Positions 54,413-63,003 of a DNA stretch of 64,000 nucleotides are shown here, piece by piece (the stretch's first letter is position 1; each line of letters opens with the position of its first letter). The DNA is from Brevibacterium marinum (GTDB taxonomy: Bacteria; Actinomycetota; Actinomycetes; Actinomycetales; Brevibacteriaceae), in NCBI RefSeq assembly GCF_011927955.1, contig NZ_JAATJN010000001.1, positions 124,001 through 188,000 of the forward strand, given 5' to 3'. A model generated the notes under the pieces. That model had not been told where the DNA came from and searched no databases. It saw only the letters and a list, made by a program, of their open reading frames with translations. The translations under genes were made by a program, and so were the position numbers.

Positions 54413-55864
54413 ATGACGAGCAACAGCACCGATACCAGAGACTCCGACCAGGAGGCCGACACTCTCAGCATCGGCAGAAGAATCCGGTTTTTTCGCAAAC
54501 AACAGGGTCTGACGCTCAACGATCTGGGCGAGAAAGTGGGCCGTGCGGCCTCCCAGATCTCGACGATCGAGAACGGGAAGCGAGAAACTTCTGTCACGCT
54601 TCTGACCGCGATCGCGAAGGCCCTGAGGACCGAAGTCGCCGAGCTCATCGACCCCACTCCCGTCGACGGCAGACAGGCTCTCGAACTCGAAGCCGAACGC
54701 AACCAGGCCTCGCCCATGTACTCCTCCTTGGGTCTGCCGCAGGTGCGGATCAAGTCGCTGCCCCCTGATGCGCTCGAGGCGATCGTGGGCCTGCAGAGGC
54801 AGCTCGGCGAGGTCCTCGAACGCCGCGCCGCGACCCCGGAGGAGGCCAGGAGGGCCAACCGTGAGCTGCGGGAGCGGATGCGGGAGAAGAACAACTACTT
54901 CGCCGACCTCGAGGCTCAGGCCGCCGAGCTGCTGCGACTGGCCGATTACGAATCCGGCACCGTCTCACAGCGCCAGACGGCGCTGATCGCGAAGAAGCTC
55001 GGTTTCAGCCTCCACTACGTCTCAGACCTGCCGAACTCGACCCGGTCGATCTCCGACACCGCGAACAACCGTCTCTACCTGCCCAACGCCGATGCCGCCG
55101 CCGATCCCCGGTCGCACCTGCTCACCAGTCTTGCCGCGCACGTGCTCGGTCATGACTCGCCGAAGGACTTCAGCGAGTTCCTGCAGCAGCGGGTGGAGGC
55201 GAACTATCTGGCCGCGGCCGTGCTCCTGCCGCAGAGTTCGGCTGTGCCGATGCTCGAGGAGGAGAAGAGGAAGCGCGAGATCTCCGTCGAACACCTGCGT
55301 GACATGTTCGGCGTCAGCTACGAGATGGCCGCGCACCGATTCACCAACTTGGCCACCGAGCACCTGGGCCTGCCCGTGCACTTCATGAAGGTCCACCGCT
55401 CCGGCACAATCCACAAGGCGTATTCGAACGACGGCCTGCCCTACCCCACCGATCCGCTCGGCGCCATCGAAGGACAGTTCGCCTGCAAACGGTTCACCTC
55501 CCGCACGGTGTTCCGGGTCGCCGACAGGTTCAGCCCGTACTACCAGTACACGGACACCCCCGAAGGGTCCTTCTGGTGCACCGCGCGGGTCCTGCCCGGC
55601 GGCGATTTCGCGATCAGCGTGGGGGTCCCCTTCGCCCATGTGAAATGGTTCGAGGGTCGCGAATCGCAGATCCGCTCGAAGTCATCCTGCCCGGATCCCG
55701 CCTGCTGTCGGCAGGCGCCCGAGGATCTCGCCGAGAAGTGGGAGAACCAGGCGCTGCCCTCGGCACAGATGCACGCATCCCTGCTGGCAGCGGTTCCGCC
55801 CGGTGCCGTTCCAGGCGTCGACGACACCGAGGTCTACGAGTTCCTCGAACGTCACTCCGGGTGA
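54413..55864 (+). CDS. ramB: RamB-like regulator of acetate/glyoxylate metabolism
   Basis: 483 residues. N-terminal XRE helix-turn-helix (IGRRIRFFRKQQGLTLNDLG, then AASQISTIENGKRE). A long middle part includes an ImmA/IrrE-like peptidase-fold segment (SLAAHVLGHDSPKDF, EANYLAAAVLLP), followed by a Cys-containing C-terminal domain (CPDPACCRQAP). This is the short-chain fatty acyl regulator family to which RamB belongs. I chose the ATG at 54413 behind GGGAG; a GTG at 54380 is possible. The divergent position to aceA supports the assignment. Confidence 0.85.
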   Translation: MTSNSTDTRDSDQEADTLSIGRRIRFFRKQQGLTLNDLGEKVGRAASQISTIENGKRETSVTLLTAIAKALRTEVAELIDPTPVDGRQALELEAERNQASPMYSSLGLPQVRIKSLPPDALEAIVGLQRQLGEVLERRAATPEEARRANRELRERMREKNNYFADLEAQAAELLRLADYESGTVSQRQTALIAKKLGFSLHYVSDLPNSTRSISDTANNRLYLPNADAAADPRSHLLTSLAAHVLGHDSPKDFSEFLQQRVEANYLAAAVLLPQSSAVPMLEEEKRKREISVEHLRDMFGVSYEMAAHRFTNLATEHLGLPVHFMKVHRSGTIHKAYSNDGLPYPTDPLGAIEGQFACKRFTSRTVFRVADRFSPYYQYTDTPEGSFWCTARVLPGGDFAISVGVPFAHVKWFEGRESQIRSKSSCPDPACCRQAPEDLAEKWENQALPSAQMHASLLAAVPPGAVPGVDDTEVYEFLERHSG

Positions 55865-55868
55865 GGAC

Positions 55869-57509
55869 TCACCGGGTCGAGCCGGTCGGTGCCTCGAGCA
55901 CCGAGTCGGCGATGTGCTCGGCAATCGCCAGCGCCGAGGTGGCCCCCGACCTGGGGAGACTCCTGACCATGGTCAGCCTGCCGCGGGTGCTCACCCGAAG
56001 TTCGTCGACCAGCGTGCCGTCGGCATCCATCGCCTGCGCTCGTACTCCGCGTACTCCCTGACGGAGGGCGGAAGGGTCGATGGCGGGGACGAACTTCCGG
56101 ATCTCCGCGACGAAGGCCGAGGTGCTGACGGTCGGCTTGGCACCGTGCGCGGCGGTCTTCGCGGACTGCGCCGCGAACTTCCAGAACCCTTTGAACCCGA
56201 CGGTCGATCCCACGTCGCCGAAGTCGAATCCGCGCCTGTCATAGCGTTCGCGCCCCAGGGACACGAAGGTGTTCGGCCCCAGAGTGAGGACACCGTTCAC
56301 GTCTCTGACCACGGACTTCGCGGACAACGGTGAGGCGGGGTCCGGAACGGTTCCGATGATGCCGCGAACCACCTCGGCGGGCTCATCCGGTGCCGTCGGG
56401 GACGCCTCCGACCCGGCGGCGCCCGCATCTCCTTCGGGGGCGGACGCACCTCCTTCGTGGACGCCCGTATCTCGTCCGGGGGTGGAGACATCTCCACCGA
56501 GGGCGGCATCGACGACGCAGCAGTCGCTGGTGAAGGGGACGATGCGTGGGTCGTCGTCGAATCCCGCGTCCGCGGCCATCCGGTCGGCCTGGAGGCCGGC
56601 GCAGACGATGACGAGGTCGAATGATTCGAAGCCCTCCTCGGCAGCGTCGTCGGAGCGAGTGCGCTGACTCCCGTCCCGGGAGCGGTCGCGCCCCGAAGCG
56701 GGGTTCGAGAACCTGTCGGCGAGGCCGCCGATCGTGTCCTCGACCTGTTTGAACCAGTCCTGCTCACCGAAGCGGCTGCGCAGTTCGTCGCGGAAGTCGA
56801 TGACCGGTCCGTCGGCGTCCTCGCCGTGATAGGTCCGCGGCCCCTCGTGCACCTGCTCGTCGATATCTCTGTCGTCATCGCGTGGCTCGGCGGCGTCATC
56901 GCGTGGCTCGGGACTGTCTTCGCGTGTCTCGGGATCTGCCTCGCGTATGCGGACCCGGACCTCATTGCTCATCACGTCGAGGCCGGTGACCTCCGTGCCG
57001 AAGCGGAAGGTCCCTCCCGCAGCTCTGGCATCGGAGGCGAGCGCCTCGGTCAGGGCGGTGAAGTCGGTGACGGCGGTGTGTGGAGAATACAGGGCGAGCA
57101 CTCCCCGGGCGTTCGGTTCGATCTCTCGCATCTGCCTGCGGTCGAGCAGCCGCACTCCCGGGACCCCGTTGGCCTCAGCGCGGGCGAGGAGGCCCTCGAG
57201 ACGGTCGGCTTCGTCGGTGTTCTGCGCGACGAGCAGCTGACCGCACTCGCGGTAGGGGATGCCGCGTTCGGACACGAATGGGACGAGCAGCTGAACACCT
57301 CGGCGAGCGAGTTCGGCCTCCTGCGACCCCGGCTCTGCGTCGAGTCCGGGTTCGACGATCCCGGACGTGTGCCCGCTCTGATGTGCGGCGACGCGCTCGG
57401 CCTTGTCGAACACGCTCACGTCGACTTCGGGGAGTCTGCGGGTGATCTCGCGGGCGAGGGCCAATCCGACGATCCCGGCACCGATGACGGCCACTCGTGA
57501 AATACTCAT
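55869..57509 (-). CDS. FAD-dependent oxidoreductase, LhgO-like (L-2-hydroxyglutarate oxidase family)
   Basis: 546 residues, about 140 more than usual LhgO. FAD site RVAVIGAGIVGLALAREI; family block AHQSGHTSGIVEPGLDAEPG; GIPYRECGQLLVAQN; C-terminal GVRGVRAQAMDADGTLVDEL. The expected SGVIHSG is SGIVEPG here, with Glu in place of His. Two long low-complexity inserts (about residues 215-300 and 335-390; EDSPEPRDDAAEPRDD and APEGDAGAAGSEASPTAPDE) account for the extra length. It starts at 57509. The substrate is therefore less certain than the fold. Confidence 0.8.
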   Translation of the reverse strand: MSISRVAVIGAGIVGLALAREITRRLPEVDVSVFDKAERVAAHQSGHTSGIVEPGLDAEPGSQEAELARRGVQLLVPFVSERGIPYRECGQLLVAQNTDEADRLEGLLARAEANGVPGVRLLDRRQMREIEPNARGVLALYSPHTAVTDFTALTEALASDARAAGGTFRFGTEVTGLDVMSNEVRVRIREADPETREDSPEPRDDAAEPRDDDRDIDEQVHEGPRTYHGEDADGPVIDFRDELRSRFGEQDWFKQVEDTIGGLADRFSNPASGRDRSRDGSQRTRSDDAAEEGFESFDLVIVCAGLQADRMAADAGFDDDPRIVPFTSDCCVVDAALGGDVSTPGRDTGVHEGGASAPEGDAGAAGSEASPTAPDEPAEVVRGIIGTVPDPASPLSAKSVVRDVNGVLTLGPNTFVSLGRERYDRRGFDFGDVGSTVGFKGFWKFAAQSAKTAAHGAKPTVSTSAFVAEIRKFVPAIDPSALRQGVRGVRAQAMDADGTLVDELRVSTRGRLTMVRSLPRSGATSALAIAEHIADSVLEAPTGSTR

Positions 57510-57546
57510 ACAGCAATCTTGGCACCGATCGCGGACGAGGAGAAGG

Positions 57547-58836
57547 ATGCCGACGGCCCTGGACTGGACTGGCAAGGAGGCCGCTTTCGCGCTCGGTCGA
57601 CGACTCATCGCCTCGACCACGTCGTCGACGTCGGTGGACGAGGAATCGGCGGGCCACCTCGGCGAGGGTCCGCATTTTCTACGCCGAGGTGAGGCCCACA
57701 TCCCGGCCCCCGACGAGAACCTGCTGCTCGTCGGGGACAACCTGCCGGCGCTGACCGGACTGCTCGCCACGCATCGGGGGCGGGTCAAGGTCGTCTACAT
57801 CGATCCGCCGTACAACACAGGCAATGCGCTGGCGTACAAGGATCACGGGCACGATCACGCAAGCTGGCTGAACTTCATGACACCGCGGCTCATGCTCGCG
57901 CGTGAACTCATGCGCGATGACGGGGTGATCTTCATCCACCTCGACGACGGAGAGAGCGCGTGGGCGCAGCTGCTCGGTCATGAGATCTTCGGCGAGGACA
58001 ATTCGCTGGGCACCCTCATCCACCAGAGGGCGAAGGGCGGCGGCAATTCACCTTCCTTCGTCCGCGGCCACGACTACGTCCACGTGTGGGCCAAGGTCGG
58101 CGACCGGGCGGGCGCGTTCCTGACGGAGAAGAAGGCACCGGCGAAGCTCGAGGTCATCGACGGCAGACGCATGCTCGTCGAGACCGATGTGCTGCGCGCC
58201 GGGTTCGGCCGCTATGCCCGTGGCCAGGAGCGTCGCCTGATGTACGAGGACATCCTCGAGGTCAAAGGGGCGAAGAAGCTCGCCGAGGTGGACGCGAAGC
58301 TGGCCTCGGGCGAATATGTTCTGCGCCGATGGGGCGCCCAAGGAAAGCACGCGGTCGTGCGGGTGACACCGGCCGAGAAGGCGAGTTCGAAGCTCTACTC
58401 GATCATCAAGGCCCTCGGCGGGCAGAACGATCTCGAAGATCTCGGTCTGGGTGGGATCTTCAGCTACCCGAAGCCCGTCGAGCTGGTCAAGACGCTCGTG
58501 GCCTCACAGACCTTCTTCGACCCCGAGGCCATCGTCCTCGACTTCTTCGCCGGCTCCGGCACGACCGCGCAGGCGGTGATGGCGGCCAACCGGCGTGATG
58601 AGGGCGCACGGAAATTCATCCTCATCCAGACCCCTGAGCCGCTGCGGTCGAAGAACGCGCGCAGCCTCGTGGAAGCGGATTCGGAGACCGACTTCCCCGA
58701 GATCAGCAGGCTCACCGCGGAACGGATCCGCAGGGCAGGTCAGCGCCTCGAGCCGGGGCCGACCTTCACCGAGGCAACGGTGGCCGAGGACCGGGGCCAC
58801 GGTGGCCGAGGAATGAATTCTCGTCTGAACCCTTGA
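57547..58836 (+). CDS. Orphan DNA methyltransferase (beta class, N6-adenine or N4-cytosine)
   Basis: 429 residues. The catalytic DPPYNTGNALAYKDHGHD (Asp86) comes before the SAM-binding FFAGSGTTAQAVMAANR (about residue 330), the beta-class order of type III Mod subunits. VIFIHLDDGES and LTERIRRAG-type C-terminal helices fit. The region between (about 170-310) should hold the target-recognition domain. No restriction or specificity gene is adjacent. GAGGAGAAGG precedes the ATG. GC is like the neighbours. Confidence 0.88.
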   Translation: MPTALDWTGKEAAFALGRRLIASTTSSTSVDEESAGHLGEGPHFLRRGEAHIPAPDENLLLVGDNLPALTGLLATHRGRVKVVYIDPPYNTGNALAYKDHGHDHASWLNFMTPRLMLARELMRDDGVIFIHLDDGESAWAQLLGHEIFGEDNSLGTLIHQRAKGGGNSPSFVRGHDYVHVWAKVGDRAGAFLTEKKAPAKLEVIDGRRMLVETDVLRAGFGRYARGQERRLMYEDILEVKGAKKLAEVDAKLASGEYVLRRWGAQGKHAVVRVTPAEKASSKLYSIIKALGGQNDLEDLGLGGIFSYPKPVELVKTLVASQTFFDPEAIVLDFFAGSGTTAQAVMAANRRDEGARKFILIQTPEPLRSKNARSLVEADSETDFPEISRLTAERIRRAGQRLEPGPTFTEATVAEDRGHGGRGMNSRLNP

Positions 58837-58908
58837 GTCTTTCCTGGTCACGGTGTAGGAATGCATCAAGGCTCATATGTCGGCAATGATTTCGAGAAGA
58901 GTGATCCA

Positions 58909-59193
58909 GTGCCCACTTACGTCTACCGATGCACGACCTGCGGCGACACCGAACAGGTCTTCCCGATGAGCCGGAAACCGGAATCCGTCACCTGCCCCGA
59001 CTGTCGCGGCACTGCCGTGTCCGCGTTCACCTCGCCCCACCTCGGTGCCGGTTCGGGATCTGTCTTCGCCGCCGTCGACGCAACGAAGAGAACCGCCGAC
59101 GAACCACCCCTCGTCTCACGCATCCCATCATCTCAACGCCGCGCACAACCGGTCAGCCGGGATCCGCGGCACGCCAAGCTTCCCCGCGCCTGA
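58909..59193 (+). CDS. fmdB: FmdB-family zinc-ribbon protein
   Basis: 94 residues. TYVYRCTTCGDTEQVFPM and VTCPDCRG give the two CxxC halves of the FmdB zinc ribbon at the N terminus; the remainder is Ala/Pro/Arg rich. FmdB was named as a putative regulator beside formamidase genes. I chose the GTG at 58909 since the family starts exactly at (M)PTYVYRC; an upstream ATG at 58861 adds residues without similarity. The formamidase gene follows 57 bases later. Confidence 0.85.
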   Translation: MPTYVYRCTTCGDTEQVFPMSRKPESVTCPDCRGTAVSAFTSPHLGAGSGSVFAAVDATKRTADEPPLVSRIPSSQRRAQPVSRDPRHAKLPRA

Positions 59194-59250
59194 GGTCGAT
59201 CCGCGACTGGGCTGAAACAACGAAGCGGAACCAATGAAAGGGAAAGACCA

Positions 59251-60501
59251 ATGCCGGACAATCTGTTTCCACTCGATTCGACTCAGCCCTTCACCGCCCA
59301 AGCCACGACCGGACACAATCGTTGGCACCCCGACGTTCCCGCTTCCGTGCATGTGAAGCCGGGAGAGTCGTTCCGGCTGGACTGCCGCGAATGGTTCGAC
59401 GGTGCCATCAAGAACGACGACAGCGCCGACGACATCCGCGATGCGCCGATGGACATCGTCCACGCCCTGTCCGGGCCGGTCGCCATCGAAGGCGCGAAGG
59501 CCGGGGACCTGCTCATCGTCGACATCCTCGACGTCGGTCCGATTCCGCAAGAGGAGGGCCCGCTCGCCGGTCAAGGCTGGGGATACACCGGAATCTTCGC
59601 AAAGAAGAACGGAGGCTCGTTCCTCGTCGACCAGTTCCCCGACGCGTACAAAGCCGTCTGGGACTTCTCCGGCGGAACGGCCACATCACGCCACGTCCCA
59701 GGAGTGTCCTTCACCGGCATCGTCCACCCCGGTCTCATGGGCACCGCGCCGAGCAAGGACATGCTGGGGAAGTGGAACACTCGCGAGGCGGCGCTCATCG
59801 CCACCGATCCGAACCGCGAACCGCCATTGGCGCTGCCCCCGGAACCGCGGGGCGCGATCCTGGGCGCCCTGGACGGGGAGGAGTTCGACCGGGTCGCATC
59901 CGAAGGCGCACGCACGGCTCCACCGAGGGAGAACGGCGGCAACCAGGACATCAAGAACCTCACCAAGGGCACTCGAGTCTTCTACCCGGTGTTCGTCGAC
60001 GGTGCGAACTTCTCCGTCGGCGACCTCCACTTCAGCCAGGGCGACGGTGAGATCACCTTCTGCGGCGGCATCGAGATGGGCGGATTCATCGACATCAGGG
60101 TCGACCTCATCAAGGGCGGAATGGACACCTACGGGGTGTCCGAGAATGCGATCTTCCAACCCGGCAACTCCGCTCCGCAGTACTCCGAATGGCTCGCGTT
60201 CTCCGGCACCTCGGTGACACTGGACGGGGAGCAGCGCTACCTCGACTCGCACCTGGCCTACCAGCGGGCTTGCCTGCACGCGATCGACTACCTGACCAAG
60301 TTCGGCTACAGCCCGGAGCAGGCCTACCTGCTGCTCGGCGCGGCACCGATCGAAGGCAGATTCTCCGGGGTCGTCGACATTCCCAATGCCTGTGCGACCG
60401 TGTATCTGCCGACGGCCATGTTCGACGTCGACATCTCGCCCAGCGCAGATGGGCCGGGCCGGATCGATCCGGGAATCGGGGCACCGCACTCGGCGTTCTG
60501 A
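59251..60501 (+). CDS. fmdA: Formamidase (FmdA/AmdA family)
   Basis: 416 residues. Hydrolyses formamide to formate and ammonia; short-chain amides are possible. Family blocks: VKPGESFRLDCREWFDGAIK, FTGIVHPGLMGTAPS, FYPVFVDGANFSVGDLHFSQ, GEITFCGGIEMGGF and the C-terminal LLGAAPIEGRFSGVVDIPNA. It lies next to fmdB as in known formamidase loci. GAAAGGGAAAG precedes the ATG. Functionally linked to the dimethylformamidase and urease genes in the window as another amide-nitrogen enzyme. Confidence 0.93.
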   Translation: MPDNLFPLDSTQPFTAQATTGHNRWHPDVPASVHVKPGESFRLDCREWFDGAIKNDDSADDIRDAPMDIVHALSGPVAIEGAKAGDLLIVDILDVGPIPQEEGPLAGQGWGYTGIFAKKNGGSFLVDQFPDAYKAVWDFSGGTATSRHVPGVSFTGIVHPGLMGTAPSKDMLGKWNTREAALIATDPNREPPLALPPEPRGAILGALDGEEFDRVASEGARTAPPRENGGNQDIKNLTKGTRVFYPVFVDGANFSVGDLHFSQGDGEITFCGGIEMGGFIDIRVDLIKGGMDTYGVSENAIFQPGNSAPQYSEWLAFSGTSVTLDGEQRYLDSHLAYQRACLHAIDYLTKFGYSPEQAYLLLGAAPIEGRFSGVVDIPNACATVYLPTAMFDVDISPSADGPGRIDPGIGAPHSAF

Positions 60502-60742
60502 ACGCCGTGGTCTGAAGGGGTGGTCTGAGTGCGGTGTCGTGCCGACTGAGTGACTCGGGGCGGTCCGGGTGGTGTCGTCCTCCTTCGCCACCTGGCACTC
60601 AGACGGGACGCGGCCTCCTGTGGACAGCTCAGCTCGGATCCAGAAATCGGTCGTAACCTCGAGGAGGAATCGAACGGTGTCGCCGTCGGTCCGTGAACCG
60701 TTGTTCTCACAGATAGTCGTTCCCCGAATTTTAGGAGCCAAC

Positions 60743-61039
60743 ATGTCCGTCGTCGCCATCAACACCCTCACCGTTCCCGAGGCTGCACGCGGTGAGCTCG
60801 AGAAGCGCTTCGCGGCCCGCAAGCACTCCGTCGACGGCTCACCCGGCTTCGAAGGCTTCCAGCTGTTGCGTCCGGTCTCCGGCGGCGACCAGTACTTCGT
60901 CTACACCCAGTGGGCCACACGCGAAGACTTCGAGAACTGGCGCCAGGCACGCAAGCCCGCACACGAGGCCAATGGCAAGGAACCGGTCTCCGAGCAGGCC
61001 GATCTGCTCGAGTTCGAGGTCGTCGACCTCGGCGACTGA
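60743..61039 (+). CDS. Antibiotic biosynthesis monooxygenase (ABM)-domain protein
   Basis: 98 residues, one ferredoxin-like ABM domain (SVVAINTLTVPEAARGELEK, GFEGFQLLRPVSGGDQYFVY, WATREDFENW). Similar small proteins include IsdG/MhuD-type heme-degrading enzymes and quinol monooxygenases; the sequence cannot separate these. TTAGGAG precedes the ATG. The 241 bases upstream show no gene. Confidence 0.8.
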   Translation: MSVVAINTLTVPEAARGELEKRFAARKHSVDGSPGFEGFQLLRPVSGGDQYFVYTQWATREDFENWRQARKPAHEANGKEPVSEQADLLEFEVVDLGD

Positions 61040-61042
61040 GAA

Positions 61043-61089
61043 CGGGTGCCCGTGGGCTCCGCACCCGCACGAGGGCCCACGGGCACCCG
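61043..61089. terminator. 15-bp perfect hairpin after the ABM gene
   Basis: CGGGTGCCCGTGGGC (61043-61057) and GCCCACGGGCACCCG (61075-61089), perfect, 17-base loop, three bases after the stop codon. Confidence 0.8.
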
Positions 61090-61202
61090 CACGTGGGGCC
61101 ACTGCGCATCCGCACGGGGTCCACGGGAAGATCGCTGTCCGGTGCCCTCGGTTTTCCTGCTACTCTGCTGAGTTGTAACGGCGGACACATCGGAGGGGTG
61201 CA

Positions 61203-62657
61203 ATGACGCAGCACAACACGGAGATCGAAGACCGGGGCAACGGTTTCGTCAGATCGCTCGGGACGGTCGATGCTCTGTTCATCGGCTTCGGAGCGATGAT
61301 CGGCTTCGGGTGGGTCGTCCTCACCGGCGAGTGGATCAACGGCGCAGGCACCCTGGGCGCGGTCCTCGCATTCGTCGTCGGCGGCATCATCATGTGCTTC
61401 GTGGGCACGGTGTACTCCGAGATGGTCGCCGCGATGCCGCACGCCGGTGGTGAGCACAACTACCTCATCCGCGCGATGGGACCTCGCGTCTCCCTCTTCG
61501 GGTCCTGGGCGATCGCCGGCGGGTACATCAGCGTCGTCATGTTCGAAGCGGTCGCGGTGCCGAAGACCGCGGTCTATCTCTTCCCCGATCTCGAACACAT
61601 CAAGCTCTGGACCATCGCCGACTCCGATGTCTACCTCACTTGGGCATTGGTGGGAACGGTGTCGGCGATCATCATCGCTTTCATCAACATCCGCGGCGTT
61701 CGAATCGCCTCCCTTGTTCAGACCTTCGTCGTCTCGTTCCTCCTCATCGTCGGCCTACTTCTGCTCACCGGGGGCTTCGTCGGCGGAGACCTCGACAATG
61801 CCGAGCCTCTGTTCACCGGAGGAGCAACCGGCTTCATCGGAGTCATGGCCGTCGTTCCGTTTCTGTTCGTCGGCTTCGACGTCATCCCGCAGTCGGCGGA
61901 AGAGGTCAATATCCCTCCCCGCAAGATCGGCAAGCTCGTCGTCATATCGGTGGTCATGGCGGTCGCGTTCTACATCATCGTCATCGGGATGACGTCGGTA
62001 GCCATCCCCGCCGATAAGCTCGGCTCCCACGACCTCGTGACTGCCGATGCGCTCTCCAATATGTTCAATTCCACGTTCTGGGGGAAGCTGGTCATCGCCG
62101 GTGGGCTTGCCGGAATCATCACCTCGTGGAATGCCTTCCTCATGGGATCGTCGAGGTTGATGTGGGCAATGGCCAATGCCGGCATGATCCCACGCTGGTT
62201 CGGCAAGCTGCACCCGCGCTACCGCACCCCGGTCAATGCCATCATCTTCATCGGCGTGCTCTCCGCCCTCGCACCCTTCCTCGGTGCCGAAGCGCTCAAT
62301 TGGATCTCCGACGCCGGCTCTCCCGCAATCGTCATCGCCTACTTCCTCGTCAGTGTCGGCTTCCTGGTCCTGCGCAGGCGCGAACCCGGCATGGAACGGC
62401 CCCTGAGAGTCGGCGGTTCGGGCAACGGCGGCATGGCCATAGGAGCCATCTCCTCGGTGCTGACCCTGATTCTGTTCATCCTCTACCTACCGATCACCCC
62501 GTTCTCGGCCGAACTTGATTGGAAATCCTGGGCCATGTTCGGTGCGTGGCTGGCCGTCGGCATCTACTTCATGTTCCGCCTGCCCACCGGCATCAAAGCG
62601 GGACCGGATGCAGAGAACGAACTGCTGGCCAAGGTGAAGTCCATGCGCACGAAGTGA
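61203..62657 (+). CDS. APC-family amino acid/amine permease
   Basis: 484 residues, about 12 spans from residue 22. GFGAMIGFGWVVLTGEWING is the APC start, AGGEHNYLIRAMGPRVSLFG and DVIPQSAEEVNIPPRKIGKL are conserved loops. Not closely similar to the other permease in the window (37160-38659). Cargo unknown. CGGAGGGG lies upstream of the ATG. Confidence 0.88.
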   Translation: MTQHNTEIEDRGNGFVRSLGTVDALFIGFGAMIGFGWVVLTGEWINGAGTLGAVLAFVVGGIIMCFVGTVYSEMVAAMPHAGGEHNYLIRAMGPRVSLFGSWAIAGGYISVVMFEAVAVPKTAVYLFPDLEHIKLWTIADSDVYLTWALVGTVSAIIIAFINIRGVRIASLVQTFVVSFLLIVGLLLLTGGFVGGDLDNAEPLFTGGATGFIGVMAVVPFLFVGFDVIPQSAEEVNIPPRKIGKLVVISVVMAVAFYIIVIGMTSVAIPADKLGSHDLVTADALSNMFNSTFWGKLVIAGGLAGIITSWNAFLMGSSRLMWAMANAGMIPRWFGKLHPRYRTPVNAIIFIGVLSALAPFLGAEALNWISDAGSPAIVIAYFLVSVGFLVLRRREPGMERPLRVGGSGNGGMAIGAISSVLTLILFILYLPITPFSAELDWKSWAMFGAWLAVGIYFMFRLPTGIKAGPDAENELLAKVKSMRTK

Positions 62658-63003
62658 CGCGGCGAGTGTCAGCCCGGCCCGCAAGGGCTGCAGCGGTGTG
62701 ACCCCTCACCGTTAGCAGCGAAACACCGCCCTGCGGGTGTATGTAATGGCGCTGCGGGTGCCTGCTACGAAGCTGCAGGGTGTTATTGGTACTGCGGGTA
62801 GGGAATGGGACTCGCGGTAGGGAGCCGGGCTCGTGTTGCATGCAGGGATGCGAGAGCAGAGGCGAGCGCGGCCACCGGCGTTTCGCACAGTGACCGCGCT
62901 CGGATCAGGGGGACCGAGGCCGAACGTCGGACTCTCGCATCGAGACCGACCGGCGCTCGGATCCTGGCCGACCGTCAGACGGAAGAATCGAGACGATGGC
63001 GCA
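62658..63003. other. 346-base gap between convergent genes; degenerate repeats only
   Basis: No gene seen. GCTGCGGGTG/CCTGCGGGTG-like units recur near 62690-62815, an eroded tandem repeat. No strong hairpin is apparent, unlike most other convergent gaps in the window. Confidence 0.5.

Noticed and set aside
62690..62815. Possible structured RNA in the gap before the DmdA-like gene
   Set aside because: Only degenerate GC-rich repeats are visible; no stable conserved stem could be drawn by eye.
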